Of a stretch of 64,000 nucleotides of DNA, positions 49,602 through 59,276 are shown in pieces. The notes beneath the pieces are model-generated. The model searched no databases, was not told the origin of the DNA, and saw nothing but the letters and a program-made list of their open reading frames with translations. Source of the DNA: an uncultured Oscillospiraceae bacterium (lineage in GTDB: Bacteria > Bacillota > Clostridia > Oscillospirales > Acutalibacteraceae); assembly GCA_900539165.1 (NCBI GenBank), contig UQAZ01000012.1:1-64000 (forward strand). The letters run 5' to 3'. The position numbers were made by a program, and so were the translations under genes. How positions within the stretch are numbered: the first letter of the stretch is position 1; every line of letters begins with the position of its first letter.

Positions 49602-50301
49602 ATTTTTCACCTAAAAGATTATATTTCTTATTTACTCGATTGATTTTTTTAACAAAATCCTCGCCAAACATAAGCAAAAACACAGCCGTAGACAAGCCGA
49701 AAACTGCGCTGAACGGCACACCCGAGGCGTAAACGGAAATTATCGCACTCAAGTCAATGTTATTTCCGTATGCGCTTATAACGGTCGAGAAATCAACTAT
49801 AATTCCATAAACGGCAAACGCTAAAATAAAGCCGAGAAGTGACAGCGTTATACGATTTGCTTCAATATATTTGAACACTATACCTGCAATCAAGCCGACC
49901 ATGCCGAGTGCCACCATTTGAAACGGCGTCCAAAAGCCCTGACCGAATATAAAGTTAGACACAAAAGCCGAAAACACTCCGATAACATAACCCCTCTCTG
50001 CTCCCAAGCAAGCCGCCGAGGCTATAACAACTGCGGCAATAGGCTTCACCTGAGGAATGAGGTAAAACGCTGCACGACCGACAACAGCGAGGGCAATAAG
50101 GGTTGCGATAAGAGTAACTTCCCTTGCGCTTATTTTTTTACGCTCAAATGATATGAAGAACGGCAAGAGCGACAAAGCCAATATTGCAAGACTTGTTACA
50201 TAGTAATTTACGCTGTCGCTGAAAAACAGTTCTTTAACAATCAAAAGCACCGTTGCAAGCACGGCACACACCACCGCTAAAGGTGCAACCGCCTTTTTCA
50301 T
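49591..50301 (-). CDS. ECF transporter S component in a dedicated T-AA-S operon
   Basis: The 236-residue membrane protein has two N-terminal segments and then the ECF S core (REVTLIATLIALAVVGRAAF, QVKPIAAVVIASAACLGAERG, NFIFGQGFWTPFQMVALGMVG). This pattern resembles S components predicted for cobalamin (CblT-like), but I cannot confirm the substrate. GGAGGG lies 6 bases before the ATG. Its start overlaps the fused ATPase gene (ATGA), and all subunits for a dedicated transporter are encoded in a row. Confidence 0.8.
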   Translation of the reverse strand: MKKAVAPLAVVCAVLATVLLIVKELFFSDSVNYYVTSLAILALSLLPFFISFERKKISAREVTLIATLIALAVVGRAAFYLIPQVKPIAAVVIASAACLGAERGYVIGVFSAFVSNFIFGQGFWTPFQMVALGMVGLIAGIVFKYIEANRITLSLLGFILAFAVYGIIVDFSTVISAYGNNIDLSAIISVYASGVPFSAVFGLSTAVFLLMFGEDFVKKINRVNKKYNLLGEKYEN

Positions 50302-51779
50302 TCTACACCCTCCAAATCCTTTTGGCACACATAACCGTCGCATATGCCGTTTGTGATTTTAGAGGTGCTTGAGGTAAAGAAATCAAGCGACGAAAAGAAC
50401 GCTCGCTTTGGCTGTGTGGTGATAATTCTGCCGTTAGAAAGAAACGAAATATATTCTCCGTACTCTGCCGCAAAATCAATATCGTGAGTAGTAATCACAA
50501 CGGTTTTTCCGATTTTGCAAAGTTCAAAAAGCTTTTGTGCAAGCTTTTGCTTAAAGGCAGAATCAAGCGCCTTTGTCGGCTCGTCAAGCAATATAACATC
50601 TGCACCGGTTTCAAGCACCTTTGCAAGTGCAAGCCTTTGAGCCTGTCCGCCCGAAATATCATAGGGATGACTGTCCGCAATATCGCTTATTTCCAAAAAG
50701 TCGGTCAACTCGCCAAAGCGAACCTCATCACAGCACCTGTCCTTAGTGAACAAATCAAAAGGGTTTTGGCAGAGCATAGACACGGCTTTTTTAGTTTTGA
50801 TTTTACCGTACTGCTGTCTAAGCACACCCGACATAAGCTTCAAAAGAGTAGATTTACCCGAGGAATTTGCGCCCAATATAATATTTATTTTATTTTCATA
50901 GGCGTCAAATGAAAGGTTGCTGATAACCTCTGTGTTTTTCTTATAAGAAAACGAGAGACCTCTTACCTTTACTGCCACCTCGCATTTTTCTTTTTTATCC
51001 TCAAGAGGAGGCAAGCTGCGTTTTTTCAGCTCGTTTCGACAGCCTGCAATGCCATCGACTTTATCAAACAGCCTGCAAGAAATCGGAACAGAAGCAAGAA
51101 GCGGATTTCCCTCTTCCTTCAAATACTGCGTCATCTGAGCAGGCGCAAGCTTAGCTTTCACCTCAGCATCCTCGACAAGCATTACGCTGTCGGCGCAGGT
51201 ATAAAGCTCCTCCAAAAGATGCTCCGCTATTATCACGGTCGTGCCAAAATCACGGTTTAACTTTTTAACAACATTGATAAATCGCTCTGCCCAAACAGGG
51301 TCAAGCTGGCAGGTAGGTTCATCAAGAACAAGCACCTGCGGCTTAGTTATCATAACCGACGCCAAATTAAGAATCTGCTTTTCACCGCCCGAAAGAGATG
51401 AAATTTCGCTGTCAAGCTTGCCCGAAAGATTAAAATATCCCGCAACCTCGCTTACTCTGAGTTCAATGTATTCCTTAGACATACCCAAATTGGTAAGCCC
51501 GAACGAAAGCTCGCTTCTTACTCTGTCGCAGACTATCGCTTCTTCAACATTTTGAGACACAAAGCCTATGCTTTTCACGGCAGAAATTTTGCCCTCAAGT
51601 CGTCCCGACGGAGCAATCTCCTTTTTCATTAATTTCAAAAGCGTCGATTTTCCTGCTGCCGATTTTCCTATAACAAGGCACAACTCGCCCTCACCAACCG
51701 TAAAGCTAACATTTCTGACGGCAGGCTTATCGCTCAACGCATATGTAAAATTTACTTTTTCAAAGCTGATACCTTCCAT
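50298..51779 (-). CDS. ECF transporter ATPase, two fused domains
   Basis: The 493-residue protein contains two ABC ATPase domains. Domain 1 (about 1-220): Walker A IGKSAAGKST, signature LSGGEKQ, Walker B VLVLDEPTCQLDP. Domain 2 (about 265-480): Walker A LGANSSGKST, signature ISGGQAQR, Walker B VILLDEPTKALD. It stands in for the separate EcfA1 and EcfA2, as in YkoD or CbrU. The 27-base overlap with ecfT and the 4-base overlap with the S gene show tight coupling. Confidence 0.92.
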   Translation of the reverse strand: MEGISFEKVNFTYALSDKPAVRNVSFTVGEGELCLVIGKSAAGKSTLLKLMKKEIAPSGRLEGKISAVKSIGFVSQNVEEAIVCDRVRSELSFGLTNLGMSKEYIELRVSEVAGYFNLSGKLDSEISSLSGGEKQILNLASVMITKPQVLVLDEPTCQLDPVWAERFINVVKKLNRDFGTTVIIAEHLLEELYTCADSVMLVEDAEVKAKLAPAQMTQYLKEEGNPLLASVPISCRLFDKVDGIAGCRNELKKRSLPPLEDKKEKCEVAVKVRGLSFSYKKNTEVISNLSFDAYENKINIILGANSSGKSTLLKLMSGVLRQQYGKIKTKKAVSMLCQNPFDLFTKDRCCDEVRFGELTDFLEISDIADSHPYDISGGQAQRLALAKVLETGADVILLDEPTKALDSAFKQKLAQKLFELCKIGKTVVITTHDIDFAAEYGEYISFLSNGRIITTQPKRAFFSSLDFFTSSTSKITNGICDGYVCQKDLEGVE

Positions 51780-52618
51780 CTTATCTCCTCAAACAAATCA
51801 ACAATTATGGGCATTGCAAAAAGCAAGCAGTAAACAATCATCACAGACGCGTCAAATGTCTTTGAATAAATCTGCGGATTCATAATGAATGTTATTTTTC
51901 CGCTGATTTTGCCATATAAAACATATCCAAATGCAAGAAGCGTCAAAAAAGTTAAAATCAAGTCAATCGGCTTCATTTCATACCGTGAATGGCGAACGGC
52001 GTGCGGATTATATCCCCTTGCCTGCATCGAATCCGATGTGACAATACTGCTTTCAAGCGAATATGTAATCAATGCCGAAAGGTCGCTGAGTGCATTTTTC
52101 AGCATTGCTCTTCTGCCATTTTCATTTTTACCGCCGTAAAGTCCTATTCTTGCATTTTGAATATCCTCAAGCTTAGTTCTGAAGCGTGGTATAAACCCAA
52201 GCACCATAGAAAAAATCAAGGCGCATTTAGGAGCAAATCTAAAAACATAAATCACCTTTTCGCTATCGACATTGCGTGAAAAAACAGCAAACCAAATCAG
52301 CATAGCCGACAGCAATCCGCCCTGATAAACACCGTAAAACAAAGCCTCGGCAGTAAATCGAACTCCGTTTATTTCAAACAAAAGAGTCACTCCGTAGTGA
52401 GCGAAAATAAAATTAAAAAGACTGACAACAAATACTATTGTCAGCGTAAGCCAAAGGTTTGAAAACGCAGTTTTGCCCCTAAGAATAAGGTCATAGCCTA
52501 TTCCCAGGACAAGCGAAGGCAAAACAAAAAGAGGGTTAGACAGAGATACGCTGAGCAAAAATACACAAATAAAAAATGTAAATTCAAGCACAGGGTGCAT
52601 TTTTGAAAATCTGTCCAT
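51752..52618 (-). CDS. ECF transporter transmembrane T component (CbiQ family)
   Basis: The 288-residue protein has about six membrane segments and a cytoplasmic coupling region, including MQARGY (the conserved Ala-Arg-Gly motif that contacts the ATPase) near residue 203 and the related ARIGLYGG segment. It energises the S component with the fused ATPase. It is the first gene of the T-AA-S block and starts 33 bases after the HAD gene. Confidence 0.88.
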   Translation of the reverse strand: MDRFSKMHPVLEFTFFICVFLLSVSLSNPLFVLPSLVLGIGYDLILRGKTAFSNLWLTLTIVFVVSLFNFIFAHYGVTLLFEINGVRFTAEALFYGVYQGGLLSAMLIWFAVFSRNVDSEKVIYVFRFAPKCALIFSMVLGFIPRFRTKLEDIQNARIGLYGGKNENGRRAMLKNALSDLSALITYSLESSIVTSDSMQARGYNPHAVRHSRYEMKPIDLILTFLTLLAFGYVLYGKISGKITFIMNPQIYSKTFDASVMIVYCLLFAMPIIVDLFEEIRWKVSALKK

Positions 52619-52651
52619 CTGTTTCCCTCTTACTCATATTCAAGCGTACGG

Positions 52652-53332
52652 TTAATCATTTTTGAATACCGTATCGCACCTTAAAACATCTATAATATCA
52701 TTTATAACGGGGACATCTGCTCTAAGTTCAACATCCTTAAACCAGCCCCAATTCATTCTTATTGCACTCATACCGGCATTAAGAGCGCCCTGAATATCGT
52801 TTGTCGGATGGTCTCCGACATACACACATTCCTCCGGTTTAAGTCCCAGCCTGTCAGCAGCGATTTTGAAAATCTCGCTGTCCGGCTTATGCACACCGAC
52901 ATCACCGCTTACAAGCACCAAATCGCAATACTTTCTAAGTCCGCTTTTATCCATCTTATGATTTTGAAGGACAGACGGACCGTTGGTAATAACTCCAACC
53001 TTGTATCCTCGTTTTTTCAACTCGCCAAGCAGTTTAGGGCTGTTTTCAAATATCACATTATGGTCGCCAAAGGTCGTGTCGTAATGATTTGCAAGCTCCT
53101 GTGCAGACGGAGCGTCACTCCAATTCCACATTTTAATAAGCAACGAATACCATTCCATTCGATTAACATAACCGCCGTTACCGGTAACGACCATATCGTT
53201 TTTATATTTACTTCTTGTTTCTTCGTCAAGGTCGGGCAAATACTTTTGAAAAAAAGCGTCCATATAGCCCTCAAACGCTTTTGTCCTGTCCTGAAGCGTC
53301 TCGTCGAAGTCAAACAATACTGCTTTTATCAT
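52652..53332 (-). CDS. HAD-superfamily hydrolase (subfamily IA)
   Basis: The 226-residue protein has motif I LFDFDETL, motif II ITNGPS, motif III Lys in VHKPDSEIF and motif IV VGDHPTNDIQG, with an alpha-helical cap after motif I, as in YjjG-type nucleotidases and phosphoglycolate phosphatases. The substrate is unknown. It overlaps the ribF end by 23 bases; given that neighbour it might act on a flavin or nucleotide phosphate, but this is only inference. Confidence 0.88.
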   Translation of the reverse strand: MIKAVLFDFDETLQDRTKAFEGYMDAFFQKYLPDLDEETRSKYKNDMVVTGNGGYVNRMEWYSLLIKMWNWSDAPSAQELANHYDTTFGDHNVIFENSPKLLGELKKRGYKVGVITNGPSVLQNHKMDKSGLRKYCDLVLVSGDVGVHKPDSEIFKIAADRLGLKPEECVYVGDHPTNDIQGALNAGMSAIRMNWGWFKDVELRADVPVINDIIDVLRCDTVFKND

Positions 53333-54125
53333 GGTTAAGCTGTTCCTTTAATTCCTCAACACCCGAGAATTTCTTTTCCTCTCGCATATATCTTATCAAT
53401 TCAATTCTGACAACCTTGCCGTACAAATCCCCGTCAAAGTCGAAAATATGCGTTTCGCAAAGAGTGCTTTCAACTCTAAAGCTCGGTCGAATACCTATAT
53501 TTGTAAACGCCTTATACTCCATGCCGTCAACAAACGCCCTGCTTTCATAAACTCCGTACTTAGGCACGATAAGTCCCTCGGGCAAATGCTGATTTGCAGT
53601 AGGATAACCGATAGTTCTGCCCCTTTTATCACCGCTTACAACCTCATTTTCAAAGGTGAAATTATAGCCGAGCATTGTATTGGCTTCCTCTATTTCTCCA
53701 TTTTTTATACATTCACGAATTCTTGTAGAGCTTATAGGCAAACCCTTGTAGTCCTGATGGTCAAGAATACGCACCCAAACATCTTTTTCCTCAAGATAGC
53801 TTCGCATATCAAGCGCACTCCAAGATGCGTTTTTGCCAAACTTAAAATTAAAGCCGCAAAGCACTATACCGGCATTAAATCTGCCGATAAGAATATCATT
53901 TATAAATTCCTCACCGCTGCAATTTCTGATTTCGTCAAACGATGCAAACACGGCGTTTGGGTATCTCTTTTCAAATATGCTCCTTTGAAGCAATGAAAAG
54001 CGATTATTAACGCAGTAGATAATTACCCTATTTGCGCCTGTAATAACCGTTTTATGCGCCAGGTGCATACCGTCGAAATCGCCAAGTGCAACGGCAATTC
54101 TTTCATTATTATCTAAATCACTCAT
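53310..54125 (-). CDS. ribF: Bifunctional riboflavin kinase / FAD synthetase
   Basis: RibF makes FMN and FAD. The 271-residue protein has the N-terminal FAD synthetase domain (VALGDFDGMHLAHKTVI, with LAH in place of the usual LGH; ISSTRIRECI) and the C-terminal riboflavin kinase domain (GYPTAN, NIGIRPSF, and RFEVHIFDF-like ETHIFDFDGDLYG). It is slightly shorter than the usual 305-315, mainly in the N-terminal domain. AGAGA lies before the ATG at 54125. It directly follows truB as in Bacillus. Confidence 0.93.
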   Translation of the reverse strand: MSDLDNNERIAVALGDFDGMHLAHKTVITGANRVIIYCVNNRFSLLQRSIFEKRYPNAVFASFDEIRNCSGEEFINDILIGRFNAGIVLCGFNFKFGKNASWSALDMRSYLEEKDVWVRILDHQDYKGLPISSTRIRECIKNGEIEEANTMLGYNFTFENEVVSGDKRGRTIGYPTANQHLPEGLIVPKYGVYESRAFVDGMEYKAFTNIGIRPSFRVESTLCETHIFDFDGDLYGKVVRIELIRYMREEKKFSGVEELKEQLNHDKSSIV

Positions 54126-54126
54126 T

Positions 54127-55026
54127 TTAATCTCTTTTTGAAAGTACACGAAGCACCTTCAATTCCTCGTCCGTTCTCTGTCCTAAGCCGAGAAACACAT
54201 TATTATCATCATAAACAGCACAAATTTCATCAGGCACAATGTCGGCTCTGACTCTGTTTATATCAAGCGCCCCGCCGTTAAAAAAGCGTTTTGACTGGGC
54301 AGATGACACGCTGATTTTTTTATACGGCGAAAGAATTTCCTCGACATCAATAAGCACATCGGAAAAATCCTGTGAACCGTCTCTGATTTCCTGTAATTGA
54401 GAAATAGCGACGCAATCATCAAGCGTAAAACCCATTGCCTGAGTACGCTCGAGTGCCATCATAACAGCGCCCACGCCAAGCTCTCTGCCAATGTCATCAA
54501 TCAGCGAGCGAATATATGTCCCCTTACTACAAAGCACATCAATGGTATAAATATGATTTTCGTCGTCATACGAAACAAGCTCAAGGCTTTTAATCTCGAC
54601 ACGGCAAGGCTTACGCTCAACGGTTTTGCCCTGTCTTGCAAGCTCATAAAGCCTAACCCCGTCAATGCTCTTTGCACTATACATAGGAGGTACCTGCTCA
54701 ATAACGCCACGAAAATGCGACAAGGCATTTTTCACATCATCAACGGAGCAATTCACTTCACACTCACAAAGCACTTCGCCCATAATATCGAGCGTGTCGG
54801 TAGTTTGTCCGAGCATAAAAGACGCTCTGTATCCCTTATCGCTGTCGGGGATATAATTAAGAAATCGAGTTGCGCCTCCGAGCATAACAGGCAAAACCCC
54901 CGTAGCCATCGGGTCAAGGGTGCCGGTATGTCCCGCCTTTTTTTCACGGGTAATACCACGCACCTTTGCTACAACACCGAAGGAGGTTATATCCTTTTCC
55001 TTATTAATACAAATGATACCTGTCAT
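54127..55026 (-). CDS. truB: tRNA pseudouridine55 synthase
   Basis: TruB makes pseudouridine 55 in the T loop of tRNA. The 299-residue protein has CINKEKDITSFGVV, the catalytic Asp motif KAGHTGTLDPMATGVLPV (near residue 40) and VPPMYSAKSIDGVRLYELAR. A C-terminal TruB_C-like domain follows. It stands between the DHH phosphoesterase gene (1 base) and ribF (1 base). Confidence 0.97.
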   Translation of the reverse strand: MTGIICINKEKDITSFGVVAKVRGITREKKAGHTGTLDPMATGVLPVMLGGATRFLNYIPDSDKGYRASFMLGQTTDTLDIMGEVLCECEVNCSVDDVKNALSHFRGVIEQVPPMYSAKSIDGVRLYELARQGKTVERKPCRVEIKSLELVSYDDENHIYTIDVLCSKGTYIRSLIDDIGRELGVGAVMMALERTQAMGFTLDDCVAISQLQEIRDGSQDFSDVLIDVEEILSPYKKISVSSAQSKRFFNGGALDINRVRADIVPDEICAVYDDNNVFLGLGQRTDEELKVLRVLSKRD

Positions 55027-55027
55027 A

Positions 55028-55975
55028 TTATTTCAACAGTTCCTTTGACTTTTCAACAAGCATTTTCTTTGCCGTTTTAACATCGCAGTCAAATCGACAC
55101 GCAGCAGCCTGCTTATGACCGCCTCCGCCAAACGCTCCCGCAAGCTCGGCAGCATTAACGCTCTCATAAGTTCTGATAGAGCATTTGCAAGTGCCGTCCT
55201 TCTTTTCACGGATTGTCAAGCCGATTTCAACGCCCTCAATCTGTCTGGTAAGCGGAGGAAGCGCCTCGGTATCCTGCTCGTCTGTGCCTGTTTTTTCGTA
55301 CATTTCGTTAGTGACGGTAATCACGCAAACACGCTCTGCGAGGAAAAACTCCATTCCCTGAGTGGCAAGCCTTTCCAATGCGGCAAATTTTTTCGTCTTA
55401 GTCTCAAACATAAGGCGATTAATATAACCGTTATTTGCACCGAGGTCGATAAGCTCAGCAGCACTTCTGAAAGTATTAGAGGTTGCGCTGGAATATCTAA
55501 AGCAACCCGAATCCGTACTGATTCCCGTATAAAGGCAATCAGCCATTTTCTTATCAATGTCAACCTTCATAGCCTTAATGACCTTTAACACAACCTCGCA
55601 GGCTGCCGCCGCATCTGCATTGAGTAGCAGATACTTTGCGTACTCGGTATTTGTTCCATGGTGGTCTATGCACAGGTCCACCCTGCCTGCATATTTCTCC
55701 TCGAGTGAGCCGAGCAAATTTTCTGTCGCAACATCAACAGCGATGATATATTCCTCCTTGAAGTCTGTTGCGGAAATATCATCATAAAGATAGCTGTATT
55801 TTTTAGGTATTTCATCAGCACACTCAAGGCGCACGGTCTTGCCCTGCTTTTGCAAAGCACGAAGCAAAGCGTATCCGCAACCGAGTGTATCACCATCCGG
55901 ATGTGCGTGGCACAGAATAAGGATATTGTTTTTATCCTTTAGCAAACCTGCACACTTTTCAACATTAATCTTCAT
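55028..55975 (-). CDS. nrnA: DHH/DHHA1 phosphoesterase, NrnA-like
   Basis: NrnA degrades nanoRNAs and pAp in Firmicutes. The 315-residue protein has the DHH motifs ILCHAHPDGDTLG (near residue 21), AVDVA, CIDHHGTN (near 107), TGISTDSGCFRY, and a DHHA1 domain with the GGGGHKQAAACR glycine-rich loop (near 285). It overlaps the rbfA end by 11 bases. Placement after rbfA and before truB is standard for this operon. Confidence 0.92.
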   Translation of the reverse strand: MKINVEKCAGLLKDKNNILILCHAHPDGDTLGCGYALLRALQKQGKTVRLECADEIPKKYSYLYDDISATDFKEEYIIAVDVATENLLGSLEEKYAGRVDLCIDHHGTNTEYAKYLLLNADAAAACEVVLKVIKAMKVDIDKKMADCLYTGISTDSGCFRYSSATSNTFRSAAELIDLGANNGYINRLMFETKTKKFAALERLATQGMEFFLAERVCVITVTNEMYEKTGTDEQDTEALPPLTRQIEGVEIGLTIREKKDGTCKCSIRTYESVNAAELAGAFGGGGHKQAAACRFDCDVKTAKKMLVEKSKELLK

Positions 55976-56321
55976 CGTTAATTTCTATACCTTTTAGCTT
56001 ATCAAAAAGCTCCATACCCTTTTCGATAGAGTCGTCTGCAACAAATTTAAGCTCCGGCGTTTTGCGAAGATGAAGGGCTGTGGAAAGTCTGCCCCTTATA
56101 AAGCCCTGAGCAGCCTTTAAGCCCTTGACAGCCTCAACAGCGGCGTCACCGCCCTCAAGAGCGCTGACATAAACCTTACAGTAGCTCAAATCATTGCTGA
56201 CATCTACCTTTACAACACTGAGCATCTTACCGCTGACTCTGGGGTCTTTTACATCCCTGAGTACGGCGATAAGTTCTCTTTTTATATCCTCTGTAATTCT
56301 GTCTATTCTATATCCTGCCAT
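55965..56321 (-). CDS. rbfA: Ribosome-binding factor A
   Basis: RbfA matures the 30S subunit near the 16S 5' end. The 118-residue protein has the KH-like fold with RIDRITEDIKRELIAVLRDVKDP at the N-terminus and LHLRKTPELKFVADDSIEKG near the C-terminus. It lies 3 bases after infB. Confidence 0.96.
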   Translation of the reverse strand: MAGYRIDRITEDIKRELIAVLRDVKDPRVSGKMLSVVKVDVSNDLSYCKVYVSALEGGDAAVEAVKGLKAAQGFIRGRLSTALHLRKTPELKFVADDSIEKGMELFDKLKGIEINDED

Positions 56322-56324
56322 AGA

Positions 56325-58697
56325 TTAATCTCTGTATTCCTCTACAATGTAAGCCTCGAAAACATCACCGGTCTGAATATCATCAAAGCCTGTAAGGCTG
56401 ATACCGCATTCATAACCCGAGGATACTTCCTTAACCTCGTCCTTAAATCTCTTTAGGTTAGCGATTTCAACATCGGCAAGCTCCTTACCGTTGCGTACAA
56501 CCTTAACCTTTCCGTTACGCTTAATGTTACCCGAAGTAACAACACAACCTGCGATAGTACCTGCCGAAGAAATTTTGTAAACCTCTCTTACCTCAGCCGA
56601 GCCGGTAGGTACATCTCTGTACTTAGGCGCTCTCATACCACGCATAGCGTTTTCAATATCTTCAATAGCGTCATAAATAATATCATAGGTTTTAATCTCA
56701 ATTCCGTCACGAGAAGCTGTTTCCTGAGCAACCGGGTCAACACCGATAGCAAAGCCTACGATAATAGCGTTTGACGCATTTGCAAGCATAACATCGCTTT
56801 CGTTTACGATACCTACGCCGCCGTGAATAATTTTAACACGAACCTCGTCGTTTTCAATTTTAAGAAGCGACTGCTTAACAGCCTCAACAGAACCCTGAAC
56901 ATCAGCCTTAACGATAATGTTAAGCTCTTTCATTTCGCCGTCCTGAAGAGTGTCAAAGAGAGTATCAAGAGTTACCTTGTGGAATGCCTTGAATTCCTCT
57001 TCCTTAGCCTCTGCTCTTCTCTGCTCTACGAGCTGACGAGCAAGTTTTTCGTCAGATACGGCATTAAACAAATCACCACTCATAGGCGCTTGGTCAAGTC
57101 CCATAATTTCAACAGGAACAGACGGACCTGCGGAATTAATCTTTCTGCCCATACAGTCTGTCATTGCTCTGACCTTACCTACGGCTGTGCCTGCAACGAT
57201 AACATCGCCTGCGTTAAGAGTACCGTTTTGAACGAGAAGTGTTGCGATAGGACCTCTGCCCTTATCAAGCTTAGCCTCGATTACAACACCCTTAGCGCTT
57301 CTGTCAGGATTTGCCTTGAGTTCACACATTTCTGCAACAAGATTGATTGTTTCCAAAAGCTTATCAATACCCATTTTTGTCTTTGCCGAAACAGGAACAC
57401 AGATAACATCTCCGCCCCATTCCTCAGGTACAAGCTCATGTTCTGTAAGCTGCTGCATAACTCTGTCAGGATTTGCGCCTTCTTTATCCATCTTATTAAT
57501 AGCGACGATAACCTCAACGCCTGCTGCCTTTGCGTGGTTGATAGCCTCAATGGTCTGTGGCATAATACCGTCGTCTGCGGCAACAACGAGAACGGCAATA
57601 TCCGTACTCATAGCACCTCTTGCACGCATAGCTGTAAATGCTGCGTGTCCCGGTGTGTCAAGGAAAGTGATAATCTGATTGTCAGGTGTAACAACCTGAT
57701 ATGCACCGATTGCCTGTGTAATACCGCCTGCCTCTGTTGTGGTAACGGAAGTATTACGAATAGCGTCAAGGATAGAAGTCTTACCGTGGTCAACGTGACC
57801 CATAACGCAAACAACAGGCGGACGGGTAACAGCGTTCTCATCGTTTTCGTCCTCAGCCTCAATAATCTGCTCCTCGATAGAAACGACAACTTCTTTTTCA
57901 ACCTTTGCACCAAGCTCTGTTGCAACAATTTCTGCTGTATCGTAATCAATAACCTCATTTACGGTTACCATCATACCGAGCTTCATAAGAGCCTTAATAA
58001 CCTCGTTTGCAGACATACGAAGAAGTGAAGCAAGCTCACCGACTGTAATTTCCTCAGGTACGGTAATCTTAATCTTTTGATTCTTTCTCTGCTCTGCAAT
58101 ACGGGCAAGACGCTGTGCCTCTGTCTCCTTCTTAGAGCGAGCGTGCATACCCTGCGGCTTCTTCTTTCTGTACTGCTTTGACTTTTGATTAAGCTTCTGC
58201 TTCTTTTGATAATCGCCTACTGTATTTGCAGGTGAAATATCCTCGTACTTTTGATTGTACTTTTCAAGGTCAACATTATTAACTCTTGTATCAATATGAC
58301 GAGCCTCGCCCTTAGTTCTTGCCTGAGGTGCCTGCTCTGCCTTTTTCTTAGCCTTTTCCTCGGCTCTCTTTGCAGCCTGCTCCGCCATTTGAAGAATGGC
58401 AGCCTGACTCTGATGCTTCTTAGACTTTGCATCGTCCTTCTTGTCTTTAGGCTCAGCTTTTTTTGCAGGCTTCTTTTTATCCGATTTTGCTTTCTTTTTT
58501 GCATAGTATGAGTCAAAATTGCTCACACTGCTCTGCTGTGTAATTTTATCAAACACTACATTAAGTTCCTCGTCGCTCAATGCTGTTCCGGCCTTTCTTG
58601 ACGGTCCGTCACAGTAAGTATCGAGAATTTCGATAATGTCCTTATTTGATTTTCCCAAATCCTTTGCGATTTCGGAAACCTTAATCTTTATTACCAT
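56325..58697 (-). CDS. infB: Translation initiation factor IF-2
   Basis: IF-2 is the GTPase that brings initiator tRNA to the ribosome. The 790-residue protein starts with an IF2_N domain (KIKVSEIAKDLGKSNKDIIEIL), a long Lys/Ala/Gln-rich linker (about 75-200), a second IF2_N module, then the G domain with GHVDHGKT (near 302), DTPGHAAF, NKMD and the domains II-IV. AGGAGG lies 8 bases before the ATG. It overlaps the ylxQ end by 17 bases. A 401-residue open frame on the opposite strand is only its shadow. Confidence 0.98.
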   Translation of the reverse strand: MVIKIKVSEIAKDLGKSNKDIIEILDTYCDGPSRKAGTALSDEELNVVFDKITQQSSVSNFDSYYAKKKAKSDKKKPAKKAEPKDKKDDAKSKKHQSQAAILQMAEQAAKRAEEKAKKKAEQAPQARTKGEARHIDTRVNNVDLEKYNQKYEDISPANTVGDYQKKQKLNQKSKQYRKKKPQGMHARSKKETEAQRLARIAEQRKNQKIKITVPEEITVGELASLLRMSANEVIKALMKLGMMVTVNEVIDYDTAEIVATELGAKVEKEVVVSIEEQIIEAEDENDENAVTRPPVVCVMGHVDHGKTSILDAIRNTSVTTTEAGGITQAIGAYQVVTPDNQIITFLDTPGHAAFTAMRARGAMSTDIAVLVVAADDGIMPQTIEAINHAKAAGVEVIVAINKMDKEGANPDRVMQQLTEHELVPEEWGGDVICVPVSAKTKMGIDKLLETINLVAEMCELKANPDRSAKGVVIEAKLDKGRGPIATLLVQNGTLNAGDVIVAGTAVGKVRAMTDCMGRKINSAGPSVPVEIMGLDQAPMSGDLFNAVSDEKLARQLVEQRRAEAKEEEFKAFHKVTLDTLFDTLQDGEMKELNIIVKADVQGSVEAVKQSLLKIENDEVRVKIIHGGVGIVNESDVMLANASNAIIVGFAIGVDPVAQETASRDGIEIKTYDIIYDAIEDIENAMRGMRAPKYRDVPTGSAEVREVYKISSAGTIAGCVVTSGNIKRNGKVKVVRNGKELADVEIANLKRFKDEVKEVSSGYECGISLTGFDDIQTGDVFEAYIVEEYRD

Positions 58698-59016
58698 AAG
58701 CGTTTTCCTCCTGAATAATCAATTCTTTAATTCTGCCGGAAAAATTGCTGTCGTCAACAGTTATAACTCCTGCCTTATATCCGAGCGCACGATGAAGTTC
58801 CTCTATCGTTTCCTCTACTTGAACACTTTGCAAAAGAGGATAATGCTTCTGTGATGCATAATCAAATTCGTCAATCAATCTCTCGGACACATCACTTGCA
58901 AAAACTATAAGCTGAGCAGTGTGATTTCTGAGTGCGTTCATCGCCATATCGTGTCCCATTGACAGCTTACCTGCACGCCTTGCAAGTCCCAGCATAGATA
59001 AATATTTCTTAGGCAT
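58681..59016 (-). CDS. ylxQ: L7Ae-family RNA-binding protein YlxQ
   Basis: The 111-residue protein has the L7Ae/L30e fold with LGLARRAGKLSMGHDMAMNALR at the start and the RNA-binding LIVFASDVSE segment. YlxQ is conserved between rnpM and infB in Firmicutes and binds K-turn-like RNA; its exact job is unsettled. It overlaps rnpM by 8 bases. Confidence 0.93.
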   Translation of the reverse strand: MPKKYLSMLGLARRAGKLSMGHDMAMNALRNHTAQLIVFASDVSERLIDEFDYASQKHYPLLQSVQVEETIEELHRALGYKAGVITVDDSNFSGRIKELIIQEENAYGNKD

Positions 59017-59275
59017 TTGCTATTTCTTCTTCCATTTTATCATAAACCGTATCCTCAATCTGCATAGAAAAGGCTCTTTCAAAGGCTCTTTTCTTTCTTG
59101 CCTTTTTAAGGCATTCGGCATTTTTGCATACATAAGCACCTCTGCCGGATTTCTTACCGGTCAAATCTAAGCTAACCTCACCGTCGGGACTTTTTACAAC
59201 CCTTACGAGAGTACGCTTATCAAACATTTCACCGCAGCCGGTGCACATTCTCATAGGTACCTTTTTTGCTTTCAT
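59009..59275 (-). CDS. rnpM: YlxR / RNase P modulator RnpM
   Basis: The 88-residue basic protein has the DUF448 motif VPMRMCTGCGEMFDKRTLVRVV with the CxxC, and GKKSGRGAYVCKNAECLKKA with the second Cys pair. YlxR is reported to bind and modulate RNase P in Bacillus. The ATG at 59275 follows GGGTGAG; the in-frame ATG at 59290 lies within nusA and has no ribosome binding site. Confidence 0.93.
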   Translation of the reverse strand: MKAKKVPMRMCTGCGEMFDKRTLVRVVKSPDGEVSLDLTGKKSGRGAYVCKNAECLKKARKKRAFERAFSMQIEDTVYDKMEEEIANA

Positions 59276-59276
59276 A

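Noticed and set aside
56823..58028. 401-codon open frame on the plus strand
   Set aside because: It is the antisense shadow of infB; the product is a Cys/Asn-rich string with no recognisable domain and no ribosome binding site.
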